64,000 nucleotides of DNA from Paucibacter sp963740455 (GCA_963740455.1 CAVUEF010000011.1:110119-174118), one strand, 5' to 3'; counted from the first letter of the stretch, positions 28,665 through 38,277 are shown. Translations and numbers: made by a program. Notes: generated by a model not told the origin, from the sequence alone.

Positions 28665-29255
28665 ATGGTCACTGCTCGCCGTGGTGCGTCCGCGGATGCC
28701 AAGTCCGCCGCCGCATCGGCTTCACCCGGCGTGAGGGTGCTCAAGAAGTATCCGAACCGCCGTCTCTACGACACCCAGACCAGCAGTTACATCACGCTCG
28801 CCGATGTGAAGAAAATGGTGCTGGATGCGGTCGTGTTCGAGGTGCGCGACGCCAAGACGGCCGAGGACCTGACGCGCAGCATTCTGTTGCAGATCATCCT
28901 CGAAGAAGAGACCGGCGGCATGCCCATGTTCAGCTCGCAGGTGCTCGGCCAGATCATCCGGTTCTACGGGCACGCCATGCAGGGCATGATGGGCGCCTAT
29001 CTCGAGAAGAACATGCAGACGCTGGTGGACTTGCAGACCAAGCTGGGTGAGCCGGTCAAGGGCTTGTACGACCCCAAGGCGTTCAGCCCGGAGATGTGGA
29101 CCCAGTTCCTGAATGGCCAGGCGCCCGCGATGCAGGGATTGATGGGCAGCTATCTGGAGCAGTCGAAGCATCTCTTCTCGCAGATGCAGGAGCAGATGCA
29201 AAAGCAGACCGAAGGATTGTTTCCTGGCGTGCCGGGTTTTCCGCCCAAGAAATAG
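28665..29255 (+). CDS. phaR: Polyhydroxyalkanoate synthesis repressor PhaR
   Basis: DNA- and PHB-binding regulator controlling granule-associated phasins. The 196-residue protein has the N-terminal DNA-binding/PHB accumulation domain with VLKKYPNRRLYDTQTSSYIT and ADVKKMVL, followed by the PHB-binding regions (FSSQVLGQIIRFYGHAMQGMM). A repeated Gln-Met tail (FSQMQEQMQKQTEGLFPG) ends it. ATG 28665 has a strong aaggag site. Normally found near phaC-phaA-phaB in Burkholderiales; here those genes are not in the window. A stem GCGGGA/TCCCGC at 29269-29284 follows, without a T tract. Confidence 0.93.
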   Translation: MVTARRGASADAKSAAASASPGVRVLKKYPNRRLYDTQTSSYITLADVKKMVLDAVVFEVRDAKTAEDLTRSILLQIILEEETGGMPMFSSQVLGQIIRFYGHAMQGMMGAYLEKNMQTLVDLQTKLGEPVKGLYDPKAFSPEMWTQFLNGQAPAMQGLMGSYLEQSKHLFSQMQEQMQKQTEGLFPGVPGFPPKK

Positions 29256-29333
29256 GCGTGCTGCGGTGGCGGGACGCATCCCGCGTCGACCGTCACTTGC
29301 CCCTGGTTCGGCGCGATGAGTCAAAATTGCGGC

Positions 29334-30713
29334 ATGAGCGAAAACAACGCGGCCGCCGCCGCCCCCAAAATCGGCTTTGTTTCACTGGGTTGTCCCAAGG
29401 CATTGACCGATTCGGAACTGATCCTGACGCAGTTGCGTGCCGAAGGCTATGAGACCTCCAAGACCTTTGCTGGCGCCGACCTGGTGATCGTCAACACCTG
29501 CGGCTTCATCGACGACGCAGTGAAGGAAAGTCTCGACACGATAGGCGAGGCGCTGGCCGAGAACGGCAAGGTCATCGTCACCGGTTGCCTGGGCGCCAAG
29601 AAGGGCAGTGGCAGTGCCAGCATGGTGAGCGAGATTCACCCGAGCGTGCTGGCCGTGACGGGACCGCACGCCACCCAAGAGGTGATGGACGCCGTGCATC
29701 GGCATGTACCGAAGCCGCACGACCCGTTTGTCGACCTGGTTCCGGCACAAGGCATCAAGCTCACGCCCAAGCACTATGCCTATCTGAAAATCTCCGAGGG
29801 CTGCAACCACCGCTGTTCGTTTTGCATCATCCCCAGCATGCGCGGCGATCTCGATTCGCGCCTGATCGGCGAGGTGCTGGGTGAGGCAGGGCGATTGTTC
29901 GCGGCCGGCGTGAAAGAGTTGCTGGTGATCAGTCAGGACACCAGCGCCTATGGCGTTGACATCAAATACCGTACCGGTTTCTGGGACGGCAAACCGGTCA
30001 AGACGCGCCTGTTCGATCTGGTCGCGTCGCTTGGCGAGATGGCCAAGCCGTATGGCGCCTGGGTGCGGCTGCACTATGTCTACCCGTACCCGCATGTGGA
30101 CGAGATCATCCCGATGATGGCGCAAGGCCTGGTGCTGCCGTATCTGGATGTGCCGTTTCAGCATGCGCACCCCGATGTGCTCAAGCGCATGAAGCGTCCG
30201 GCCAGCGGCGAGAAGAACCTGGAACGCATCCTGCGCTGGCGCGAGATCTGTCCCGAAATCGTGATTCGCAGCACCTTCATCGCGGGCTTTCCCGGCGAGA
30301 CCGAGGCGCAGTTCCAGTACCTGCTGGATTTCCTGCTTGAAGCGGGTATCGACCGCGCCGGCTGCTTTGCCTATTCGCCCGTGGCGGGCGCCACCGCCAA
30401 TCAGCTCGACGGCGCCTTGCCGCAGGAGGTGCGCGAAGAACGCCGTGCGCGCTTCATGGCGGTGGCGGAAAGCGTCTCGACCGAAAAGCTCAAACGGCGC
30501 ATTGGCGCAACCCTGCAAGTGCTGATCGATGCGGCGCCTGCCCTGGGCCGCAAGGGCGGTGTCGGTCGCAGCTATGCCGACGCGCCCGAGATCGACGGCG
30601 TGGTGCGTTTGCTGCCACCCGAGAAGGCCTCCAAGACCCTGAAGGTCGGCGAGTTCACGCGGGCCCGCGTCGTGTCCACTGACGGACATGATCTTGTGGC
30701 CCAACCCATTTGA
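29334..30713 (+). CDS. rimO: Ribosomal protein S12 methylthiotransferase RimO
   Basis: Radical SAM enzyme that methylthiolates Asp89 of ribosomal protein S12. The 459-residue protein has the UPF0004 domain with its three cluster cysteines (SLGCPKAL, VNTCGFIDDA, VTGCLGAKKG), the radical SAM motif EGCNHRCSFCIIP (Cys-x3-Cys-x2-Cys) and a C-terminal TRAM domain. ATG 29334 (MSENNAAAAAPKIGFVSLG) is preferred; ATG 29316 lies in frame just upstream. It precedes metC by 29 bases on the same strand. Confidence 0.95.
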   Translation: MSENNAAAAAPKIGFVSLGCPKALTDSELILTQLRAEGYETSKTFAGADLVIVNTCGFIDDAVKESLDTIGEALAENGKVIVTGCLGAKKGSGSASMVSEIHPSVLAVTGPHATQEVMDAVHRHVPKPHDPFVDLVPAQGIKLTPKHYAYLKISEGCNHRCSFCIIPSMRGDLDSRLIGEVLGEAGRLFAAGVKELLVISQDTSAYGVDIKYRTGFWDGKPVKTRLFDLVASLGEMAKPYGAWVRLHYVYPYPHVDEIIPMMAQGLVLPYLDVPFQHAHPDVLKRMKRPASGEKNLERILRWREICPEIVIRSTFIAGFPGETEAQFQYLLDFLLEAGIDRAGCFAYSPVAGATANQLDGALPQEVREERRARFMAVAESVSTEKLKRRIGATLQVLIDAAPALGRKGGVGRSYADAPEIDGVVRLLPPEKASKTLKVGEFTRARVVSTDGHDLVAQPI

Positions 30714-30742
30714 CGTCGCGCCGACACCGATCGAGTCCAGCA

Positions 30743-31924
30743 ATGAAACAAGCCATCTCCACCGAGCAGATTCATCATCCCTACCAGGCTCCTGAAGGCT
30801 GGGGCGCGGTTCCTCCGGGCGTGTTCAAGGCATCCACAGTCCTGTTCAAGACCTGCGCCGACATGCGCAATCCGGCGGCGCGCGATCATGGCTACAGCTA
30901 CGGCTTGCACGGCACGCCCACCAGCTTCACGCTGATGGCGCGCCTGGCCAGTCTGGAAGGCGGCAGGCATTGCCTGTTGGCACCGAGCGGCCTGGCCGCC
31001 ATCACCACCGTCAACATGGGGCTGCTTCGACCCGGCGACGAAGTGCTGATACCCGACAATGTGTACGGCCAGAACCGCGTGTTCTCGGAAGGCCTGATGC
31101 GCGAGTTCGGCATCACGCATCGCGTTTACGACCCGCTCGATGCGGCTGCGTTAGAGGCCATGATTCAGCCCCGCACCAAGCTCGTGTGGGTCGAGGCGGC
31201 GGGATCGATCACCTTGGAGTTCCCCGACCTGCCGGGCCTGGTGCGCGCTTGCCGCGCCAAAGGCGTGCGCGTGGCGCTGGACAACACCTGGGGGTCAGGT
31301 CTGGCCTTCAATCCCTTCGACCTGGGCGACGGGCTCGCGGTCGACGTGTCGATGAACGCCGTCACCAAATATCCGTCCGGAGGCGCCGATGTGCTGATGG
31401 GAGCCATCGTTACCGTGGACGATGAACTGCATCGTGCCATCAACCATGCGCATCGCCAGCTTGGCGTCGGCGTCGGCATGAACGATGTGGAACTGGTGCT
31501 GCGCGGACTGCCGAGCATCGAGCTGCGCTATCACGCGCAAGACCGTACCGCGCGTGCGCTGGCCCGGTGGATGTCGACCCGCGCTGAAGTCGCGCAGGTA
31601 TTGCACCCGGCTCTGGAGGATTCGCCCGGTCACGCCTTCTGGGCCAAGACGTGCAAGGCCGCAGGATGCTTGTTTTCGGTGGTCTTCAAGGACCACTACA
31701 GCCAGGCGCAGATCGACGCGTTTGTGGATGGACTGAAGCTCTTTGGCATCGGTTTTTCATGGGCCGGTCCGATGAGCCTGGCCGTGCCCTACGAATTGAC
31801 CCACAGCCGCAATCTGGCGCTGCCTTTCAAGAGCGGGCACTTGGTGCGCTTTGCCATCGGGCTGGAAGCCGAGGCCGATTTGGCGGGCGACATCGAGCAG
31901 TCGCTGAAGCGGCTTGCCGCTTGA
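30743..31924 (+). CDS. metC: Cystathionine beta-lyase
   Basis: PLP enzyme of the Cys/Met metabolism family, 393 residues, predicted to cleave cystathionine to homocysteine in methionine synthesis. It shows YSYGLHGTPTSFTLMARLASLEGG, LAPSGLAAITTVNMGLL, VALDNTWGSG and the PLP-binding lysine in VSMNAVTKYPSGGADVLMG, plus RFAIGLEAEADLAGDIEQSL at the end. The GTPTS form and the overall set match MetC rather than MetB or MetZ, though gamma-lyase activity cannot be excluded. It ends one base before the convergent smpB. Confidence 0.9.
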   Translation: MKQAISTEQIHHPYQAPEGWGAVPPGVFKASTVLFKTCADMRNPAARDHGYSYGLHGTPTSFTLMARLASLEGGRHCLLAPSGLAAITTVNMGLLRPGDEVLIPDNVYGQNRVFSEGLMREFGITHRVYDPLDAAALEAMIQPRTKLVWVEAAGSITLEFPDLPGLVRACRAKGVRVALDNTWGSGLAFNPFDLGDGLAVDVSMNAVTKYPSGGADVLMGAIVTVDDELHRAINHAHRQLGVGVGMNDVELVLRGLPSIELRYHAQDRTARALARWMSTRAEVAQVLHPALEDSPGHAFWAKTCKAAGCLFSVVFKDHYSQAQIDAFVDGLKLFGIGFSWAGPMSLAVPYELTHSRNLALPFKSGHLVRFAIGLEAEADLAGDIEQSLKRLAA

Positions 31925-31925
31925 A

Positions 31926-32384
31926 TCAGGTGCGCGTCTTGACCGCGTGCCGCATCAACTGGCCCTTCTCGCGCTCCCAGTCGCGTTTCTTTTCGGTCTC
32001 GCGCTTGTCATGCTGGGCCTTGCCCTTGGCCAGCGCGATATCGACCTTCACGTGCGCGCCCTTGAAGTGCAGGTTCAGCGGCACCAGCGTGAAGCCGCGC
32101 TGCTCGACCTTGCCCACCAGACGGCGAATCTCGGCCTTGTGCATCAGCAGTTTGCGGGTGCGGTCGGCTTCCGGGTTGACATGGGTCGATGCGGAGCGCA
32201 AAGGGTTGATGCGACAGCCGATCAGGTACAGCTCGCCGTTGCGGATGGTGATGTAGCCGTCGGTCAGTTGCACCTGGCCCGCACGTATCGCCTTGATTTC
32301 CCAGCCCTCCAGCACCAAGCCGGTCTCGAAGCGTTCTTCGATGTGGTAGTCAAAACGGGCACGACGATTTTCTGCGATGGACAT
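31926..32384 (-). CDS. smpB: SsrA-binding protein SmpB
   Basis: Binds tmRNA and delivers it to stalled ribosomes for trans-translation. The 152-residue protein shows IAENRRARFDYHIEERFETG, LEGWEIKAIRAGQVQLTDGY, NPLRSASTHVNPEADRTRKLL and the basic tail KDWEREKGQLMRHAVK-like region. The ssrA RNA gene is not seen in this window. Divergent from ratA, with 47 bases between starts, so both promoters must be compact or overlapping. The smpB-ratA-rnfH arrangement is widespread in Beta- and Gammaproteobacteria. Confidence 0.95.
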   Translation of the reverse strand: MSIAENRRARFDYHIEERFETGLVLEGWEIKAIRAGQVQLTDGYITIRNGELYLIGCRINPLRSASTHVNPEADRTRKLLMHKAEIRRLVGKVEQRGFTLVPLNLHFKGAHVKVDIALAKGKAQHDKRETEKKRDWEREKGQLMRHAVKTRT

Positions 32385-32431
32385 GAGACCTTAACTACGG
32401 GTGAAGCGCACCCATACAATCGCTGCATTGT

Positions 32432-32887
32432 ATGAAGCAAGTCAACAAGTCCGTTTTGCTCAGCTACTCGCCGCGCGAGATGTTCGAGCTGGTCACCGCC
32501 GTGCCAGCGTACGCGCAGTTCCTGCCCTGGTGCGTGAGCGCCGAGGTGCTCAGCGATGACGAGCAGGGCGTGCTCGCACGTCTGGGGCTCAAGTATGCCG
32601 GCATGCGCCACACCTTCACCACGCGCAATCGCAATGATCCGTATCGCTGCGTCTCGATGAAGCTGGTCGACGGACCGTTTTCGATGCTGGACGGCACCTG
32701 GCAGTTTCTGCCCCTGGGAAAGCCTGGCGCAGAGGTCAAGCAGGCCTGCAGAATCGAATTCGAGCTGCGCTACGCGTTTTCGAGTGTCGCGCTGGAGGCC
32801 GTGCTGAGCCCGGTATTCGATCGCGTCGCCAATACCTTTGTCGATTGCTTCGTGAAACGTGCCGAGCAGGTCTATGGGCCTCGCTGA
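32432..32887 (+). CDS. ratA: RatA family ubiquinone-binding/START-like protein
   Basis: Coq10/START-like protein of 151 residues. It carries SVLLSYSPREMFELVTAVPAYAQFLPWC, typical of this group, and ends FVKRAEQVYGPR. In E. coli RatA was reported as a ribosome-association toxin, while the fold is shared with Coq10 ubiquinone-binding proteins; which role applies here is not shown by sequence. It overlaps the start of rnfH by 14 bases, so the two are translationally coupled. Confidence 0.9.
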   Translation: MKQVNKSVLLSYSPREMFELVTAVPAYAQFLPWCVSAEVLSDDEQGVLARLGLKYAGMRHTFTTRNRNDPYRCVSMKLVDGPFSMLDGTWQFLPLGKPGAEVKQACRIEFELRYAFSSVALEAVLSPVFDRVANTFVDCFVKRAEQVYGPR

Positions 32888-33215
32888 GGGCGAGCCGGCG
32901 CTGATTCGCATCGAACTGGTGTACAGCCCGGCGGCCTCCGTGGTGCAACGCGTCGAGCTGACGCTGGTCGAGGGCTCATGCCTGGCCGATGCGCTGCGGC
33001 TCAGCAGCTTGCTGGGTGACGAGGCGGTGGCCTACCTGGTCGGCCTGAAGGTCGGCATCTGGGGCCGCGTCATGCCGTTGGATACGCTGCTGCGCGATCG
33101 AGATCGGGTCGAGATCTACCGGCCCTTGACGGTCGATCCCAAGCAAGCGCGGCGCCTGCGCTACCGCAGGTCAAGTGACAAGAGCAAACGCGTGCGGCCC
33201 AAGCCACGAACTTGA
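32874..33215 (+). CDS. rnfH: RnfH/RatB family protein
   Basis: Small beta-grasp protein of the UPF0125 (RnfH/RatB) family, 113 residues, starting MGLAEGEPALIRIELVYSPA. The core VGLKVGIWGRVMPLDTLLRDRDRVEIYRPLTVDPKQARRLRYRR-type region (only landmarks given: GIWG, DRVEIYRPL, DPK.AR) is diagnostic. Function is unproven; the gene is paired with ratA in many genomes. A basic tail (SSDKSKRVRPKPRT) follows the domain. Its stop abuts that of the convergent DUF4124 gene. Confidence 0.9.
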   Translation: MGLAEGEPALIRIELVYSPAASVVQRVELTLVEGSCLADALRLSSLLGDEAVAYLVGLKVGIWGRVMPLDTLLRDRDRVEIYRPLTVDPKQARRLRYRRSSDKSKRVRPKPRT

Positions 33216-33740
33216 TTATTTCGCGCAGTCGCTGCTTATCACATTGCGCGCACGCTGGATCTCGAGGGCGCGCTGCTTGTCATCAAGAATTTCGCGTTCG
33301 CCATTTTCTTTTGTTCGCGCGATGCGCATGCCGCTGTCGAGCGAGCGCAAATAGCTGCGCGCCTGGCGGCAATTCTCGGCGCGTGCGGCTGCGTTTTTCT
33401 GTTCGTCGGCGCGCGCCTTGGCGGCTTGCTCCTGTTCGGCCTTGCTGCGCTGCGCCTGGGCCTCGGCGTCGGACTTCGATTCGGACTTGGCCTGGGGCTG
33501 GGAAGGCGTCTGGGCCGGTGCTGACGCGCCCAGCGGCAGGCTGCTGATGACCCGGATGCGCTGCGTCGCCGCGACTGGCGTTTGCAGAATGTCTTTCTCT
33601 GGCACGCTGAATGGCGGCGGTCGGTCGCTGTAAAGCACCTGGCCTTGCGCGTCGCGCCACTTCCATTGCGCCAGCACCGGCGTGCTCAGGGTCAGGCCCA
33701 GCAAGGCAAGCATCATGAATGTCGCACGCACATTGAACAT
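33216..33740 (-). CDS. DUF4124 domain exported protein
   Basis: Exported protein of about 174 residues. A signal peptide (MFNVRATFMMLALLGLTLST, ending PVLA) precedes the DUF4124 motif QWKWRDAQGQVLYSDRPPPF. The centre is a charged Gln/Ala/Lys-rich stretch (SKAEQEQAAKARADEQKNAA) that probably forms a coiled coil, and the end holds two Cys (ENCRQARSYL, ISSDCAK). Function is not known. DUF4124 genes beside guaB are common in Burkholderiales. Start 33740 is chosen over the in-frame 33770 because it begins the signal peptide. Confidence 0.82.
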   Translation of the reverse strand: MFNVRATFMMLALLGLTLSTPVLAQWKWRDAQGQVLYSDRPPPFSVPEKDILQTPVAATQRIRVISSLPLGASAPAQTPSQPQAKSESKSDAEAQAQRSKAEQEQAAKARADEQKNAAARAENCRQARSYLRSLDSGMRIARTKENGEREILDDKQRALEIQRARNVISSDCAK

Positions 33741-33903
33741 GGAACTCCAACCCGAAAAAGTCTGCTCCAAGTGTAGCGGCGCCCTGGGCTCGGGACAATG
33801 CGCAAGATGTGTTCAGCCGTGACCGATCGCGCATGACTGCCCTGATTCCATCGGGACATGCCGGGCTTCTCTATAATCCGCTTTTGCGTCAGGAGCTTTA
33901 TTC

Positions 33904-35373
33904 ATGCGCCTTATAGGAAAAGCGCTCACCTTCGACGATGTGTTGTTGGTGCCAGCGTACTCCCATGTGTTGCCTCGCGACACCTCACTCGCCACCCAAT
34001 TCACCCGCAATATCCGTTTGAACCTGCCCTTGGTTTCTGCGGCCATGGACACGGTGACCGAATCTCGCTTGGCGATTGCCATCGCGCAGGAAGGCGGCAT
34101 CGGCATCATCCACAAGAACATGAGCGCGCAGCAGCAAGCCGCGCAGGTCGCCAAGGTGAAACGCTACGAATCGGGCGTGCTGCGCGACCCGATCACGATC
34201 ACGCCCGACGTGACCGTGCGTGAGGTGAAAGATCTTTCCGCCCGGCATGGCGTGTCGGGTTTCCCGGTGCTGGACGGCCGGGTCGTGGTGGGCATTGTCA
34301 CCAATCGGGACCTGCGTTTCGAGACCCGGATGGATGCGAAGGTGCACGAAATCATGACACCGCGCAGCAAGCTCGTCACGGTAGGCGAGCGCGCCACACT
34401 TGAAGAAGGCAAGGCGCTGATGCACAAGCACAAGCTCGAGCGCGTGCTGGTCGTCAACGCGGCGTTCGAGCTCAAGGGCGTGATGACGGTCAAGGACATC
34501 ACCAAGCAGACCAGCTTCCCGAGTGCGGCGCGCGACGCCCAAGGCAAGCTGCGCGTCGGCGCGGCGGTGGGCGTGGGTGAGGGCACCGAAGAGCGGGTCG
34601 AGCTGCTGGTCAAGGCCGGTGTCGATGCGCTGGTGGTGGATACCGCGCACGGCCACAGCGCCGGCGTGATGGATCGCATCCGCTGGGTCAAGCAGAATTT
34701 TCCGCAGGTCGATGTGATCGGCGGCAATGTCGCCACGGGTGCTGCGGCACTGGCTTTGGTGGAGGCCGGTGCCGATGCGGTCAAGGTCGGCATCGGCCCG
34801 GGGTCGATCTGCACCACGCGCATCGTGACCGGCGTGGGCGTGCCGCAAATCCTGGCAATCGACTCGGTCGCACAGGCGCTCAAAGGCAGCGGCGTGCCGA
34901 TGATTGCCGATGGTGGCATTCGATATTCAGGCGACATGGCCAAGGCGATTGCCGCGGGTGCCGACTCGGTGATGATGGGCGGCATGTTTGCCGGCACCGA
35001 AGAGGCGCCCGGCGAAGTCATTCTGTACCAGGGCCGCACCTACAAGAGCTATCGCGGCATGGGATCGCTCGGTGCCATGCAGCAAGGGTCAGCCGATCGC
35101 TATTTCCAGGCTGAAGAGATCAACAATCTCAGTAGCGCCAAACTGGTGCCCGAGGGCATCGAAGGCCAGGTGCCCTACAAGGGTTCTGTGGTCACGATCA
35201 TTTTCCAGATGGCGGGCGGGTTGCGCGCCTCCATGCACTACTGCGGATGTGAAACCATTGAAGACATGCACAGCAAGGCCGAGTTCGTCGAGATTTCTTC
35301 GGCCGGCATTCGCGAAAGTCATGTCCACGATGTGCAGATCACCAAGGAAGCGCCCAACTACCGCATGGAGTGA
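33904..35373 (+). CDS. guaB: IMP dehydrogenase
   Basis: Oxidises IMP to XMP with NAD+, the committed step to guanine nucleotides. The 489-residue protein begins MRLIGKALTFDDVLLVPAYS, has two CBS domains inserted at roughly residues 95-200, and the active-site loop GPGSICTTRIVTGVGVPQ with Cys303, followed by GGIRYSGDMAKAIAAGA and the flap QGSADRY. It starts after an aggag site. Usually guaB is followed directly by guaA; here an MFS gene lies between them on the same strand, starting at the guaB stop. Confidence 0.96.
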   Translation: MRLIGKALTFDDVLLVPAYSHVLPRDTSLATQFTRNIRLNLPLVSAAMDTVTESRLAIAIAQEGGIGIIHKNMSAQQQAAQVAKVKRYESGVLRDPITITPDVTVREVKDLSARHGVSGFPVLDGRVVVGIVTNRDLRFETRMDAKVHEIMTPRSKLVTVGERATLEEGKALMHKHKLERVLVVNAAFELKGVMTVKDITKQTSFPSAARDAQGKLRVGAAVGVGEGTEERVELLVKAGVDALVVDTAHGHSAGVMDRIRWVKQNFPQVDVIGGNVATGAAALALVEAGADAVKVGIGPGSICTTRIVTGVGVPQILAIDSVAQALKGSGVPMIADGGIRYSGDMAKAIAAGADSVMMGGMFAGTEEAPGEVILYQGRTYKSYRGMGSLGAMQQGSADRYFQAEEINNLSSAKLVPEGIEGQVPYKGSVVTIIFQMAGGLRASMHYCGCETIEDMHSKAEFVEISSAGIRESHVHDVQITKEAPNYRME

Positions 35374-36664
35374 GCGCCATCGTGACTGAAGCATCAACGA
35401 CACCCGCCGTCGCAACGAATGGTGGCCGCAAGGCCGCCATGCCTTTCATCATGGTCACGGTGCTGATCGACATGATGTCGATCGGCCTGATCATTCCCGT
35501 CTTGGCGCCGCTCGTGGGCACCTTCACCGCGGGCTCGCGCACCGATCAGGCCTTCTGGTTTGCGGCGGTGTCGTTTGCCTTCGGTTTCGCGAATTTCTTT
35601 GGCGCGCCGATCCTCGGCGCCCTGTCCGACAAGCATGGACGCAGGCCGGTGCTCTTGATGGGTTTTTTCGGCCTGGCGCTGAGCTTCTTCGTGACCGCCA
35701 TGGCCACCGCTTTGTGGATGCTGATTGCGGTGCGCTTGCTGTCGGGGGCGATGCAGGCCAATGCCGCGGTTGCCAATGCTTATGTGGCCGACATCACGCC
35801 GCCGAGTTGCGCGCCAAGCGCTTTGGCATGCTGGGCGCGATGTTCGGTCTGGGCTTCATCCTGGGGCCGGTGACTGGTGGACTGCTGGGCGAAATCGATC
35901 TGCATCTGCCGTTCTATGTTTCCGGCGCCTTGGCGGTGACGAACTGGCTGTACGGCTATTTCGTGTTGCCAGAGTCGCTGCCCAAGGAGCGCCGGCGCGA
36001 GGTCGACTGGAAGCGCGCCAATCCGATCAGCTCGCTCAAGAAGCTCAGTCAACTCAAGGGCGTGGGCGGCCTGGTGGTGGTGATTGCCTTGAGCGCGCTG
36101 GCGCAATTCATACTGCACACGACCTGGGTGCTTTACACGCATTTCAAGTTCGGCTGGGGGCCCATGGAAAACGGCTTGTCGCTGCTGGCGGTGGGGGTTG
36201 CGTCGGTGATCGTGCAAGGCGGCCTGATGGGCCAGTTGCTGAAGATCATGTCAGCGCGCCGCCTGGCGGTGCTGGGCTTGATGTCGTCGTGTGTCGGCTA
36301 TGCGCTGTGGGGCGCGGCGACGCAAGGGTGGATGATGTACGCGATCATCTTCGCCAATCTGCTCGGGTTTTCGGCGACCGCCGCGATCCAGAGCCTGTTC
36401 TCAAACGCGGCCGATGCCAGCGCGCAGGGCGCGACATTGGGCGCCATGGCTTCGCTGAACAGCTTGATGGCAGTGGCAGCGCCCGTTGTCGGTGGCGGCC
36501 TGCTGACGCTGGTCTCGGGCCTTCCCACCGGGCACTGGCTGATCGGCCTGCCCTATTACTTCTGTTCCGCCTTGCAACTGTGCGCCTTGCTGCTGGCCTT
36601 GCGCCATTTCGCGCGCGAGCGTCAGCGCAATGCGACTGCTGCCGCGGCGGCTACCGTCTCCTGA
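35370..36664 (+). pseudogene. MFS transporter (TetA/TCR type), broken by a frameshift
   Basis: Twelve-helix major-facilitator exporter split over two frames: 35370-about 35808 (about 146 residues, helices 1-4) and about 35806-36664 (the rest). The N-terminal part has MVTVLIDMMSIGLIIPVLAP and the motif A GALSDKHGRRPVLL; it reads YVADITPP, after which the other frame continues ELRAKRFGMLGAMFGLGFIL, exactly as expected for TCR/TetA proteins. One missing G at about 35806-35808 (CCGCCGAG for expected CCGCCGGAG) explains the break. It is either a recent pseudogene or a sequence error. The gene overlaps guaB and precedes guaA by 14 bases, so it sits inside the guanine operon. Confidence 0.82.
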
Positions 36665-36678
36665 TTCGAGCTTGATAC

Positions 36679-38277
36679 ATGCACGACAAGATCCTGATCC
36701 TCGATTTCGGCTCGCAGGTCACCCAGCTGATTGCCCGGCGCGTGCGCGAAGCGCATGTGTATTGCGAGGTGCACCCCAACGACGTGTCCGACGACTTCAT
36801 CCGCAGCTTCGCGCCCAAGGGCATCATCTTGTCGGGCAGCCATGCATCGACCTATGAGGAGCATGAGCTGCGCGCGCCGCAAGCGGTGTGGGAGTCGGGT
36901 GTGCCGGTGCTGGGCATCTGCTACGGCATGTTCACGATGACGGTGCAGCTCGGTGGCCAGGTCGAGGCCAGCACGCACCGCGAGTTCGGCTACGCCGAGG
37001 TCAGGGCGCATGGCCACACCAGGCTGCTCGACGGTATCGAGGATTTCAAAAGCGCCGAAGGTCACGGCATGCTCAAGGTCTGGATGAGCCACGGCGACAA
37101 GGTCACCGCCATGCCGCCGGGCTTCAAGCTGATGGCCTCCACGCCGAGTTGCCCGATCGCCGGCATCGCCAATGAGGACAAGCATTACTACGCGGTCCAG
37201 TTCCACCCCGAAGTGACGCATACGGTGCAGGGTGCCGCGCTGCTGACGCGCTTTGTGCGCGACATCGCCGGCTGCCGTGGCGACTGGATCATGGGCGACT
37301 ACGTGACCGAGGCGGTCGAGCGCATCCGTGCGCAAGTCGGCGACGAAGAAGTCATTCTCGGACTCTCGGGTGGGGTCGATTCGAGCGTCGCCGCGGCCTT
37401 GATACACCGCGCCATCGGCGACCAGCTGACCTGCGTGTTTGTCGATCACGGTCTGCTGCGACTGAACGAAGGTCAACTCGTGATGGACATGTTCGTCGGC
37501 AAGCTCCACGCCAAGGTCATTCATGTTGACGCGAGCGATCAGTTCCTGGGGCATCTGAAGGGCGTCAGCGATCCCGAGCTGAAGCGCAAGATCATCGGAC
37601 GCGAGTTCGTCGAGGTCTTCAAGGCCGAGGCCGGCAAGCTCAAGGGAGCGGGCGCCAAGGGCGCCAAGTGGTTGGCGCAAGGCACGATTTATCCGGACGT
37701 GATCGAGTCGGGCGGCGCCAAGACCAAGAAGGCCACCACGATCAAGAGCCATCACAACGTCGGCGGTCTGCCCGCAGAGTTGGGGCTGAAGCTGCTGGAG
37801 CCTTTGCGCGAACTCTTCAAGGACGAAGTGCGCGAGCTCGGTGTCGCGCTGGGCCTGCCTGAAGAGATGGTGTATCGCCATCCCTTCCCCGGACCGGGCC
37901 TTGGCGTGCGCATCCTCGGCGAGGTGAAGCGCGAGTACGCCAGCCTGCTGCAGCGCGCCGACGCGATCTTCATGGAAGAGCTGCGCAATGCCGTGGACCC
38001 TGCGACCGGCAAGAACTGGTACCAGCTCACATCGCAGGCCTTCACCGTGTTCTTGCCGGTGAAAAGCGTCGGCGTGATGGGCGACGGCCGTACCTACGAC
38101 TATGTGGTGGCCTTGCGCGCCGTGCACACCAGCGACTTCATGACGGCCGACTGGGCCGAACTGCCGTATGCGCTGCTCAAGAAGGTGTCGGGGCGCATCA
38201 TCAACGAAGTGCGCGGCATCAACCGCGTGACTTACGACGTGTCGAGCAAGCCACCGGCAACCATCGAGTGGGAATGA
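36679..38277 (+). CDS. guaA: GMP synthase, glutamine-hydrolysing
   Basis: Aminates XMP to GMP using glutamine-derived ammonia and ATP. The 532-residue protein has an N-terminal class I amidotransferase domain with nucleophile Cys81 in VPVLGICYGMFTM and the His/Glu pair in VQFHPEVTHT, then the ATP pyrophosphatase domain with P-loop LGLSGGVDSSVAAAL near residue 230, and a C-terminal dimerisation domain ending NRVTYDVSSKPPATIEWE. No defect is visible. It lies 14 bases after the broken MFS frame, so its expression likely depends on read-through from guaB. Confidence 0.96.
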   Translation: MHDKILILDFGSQVTQLIARRVREAHVYCEVHPNDVSDDFIRSFAPKGIILSGSHASTYEEHELRAPQAVWESGVPVLGICYGMFTMTVQLGGQVEASTHREFGYAEVRAHGHTRLLDGIEDFKSAEGHGMLKVWMSHGDKVTAMPPGFKLMASTPSCPIAGIANEDKHYYAVQFHPEVTHTVQGAALLTRFVRDIAGCRGDWIMGDYVTEAVERIRAQVGDEEVILGLSGGVDSSVAAALIHRAIGDQLTCVFVDHGLLRLNEGQLVMDMFVGKLHAKVIHVDASDQFLGHLKGVSDPELKRKIIGREFVEVFKAEAGKLKGAGAKGAKWLAQGTIYPDVIESGGAKTKKATTIKSHHNVGGLPAELGLKLLEPLRELFKDEVRELGVALGLPEEMVYRHPFPGPGLGVRILGEVKREYASLLQRADAIFMEELRNAVDPATGKNWYQLTSQAFTVFLPVKSVGVMGDGRTYDYVVALRAVHTSDFMTADWAELPYALLKKVSGRIINEVRGINRVTYDVSSKPPATIEWE

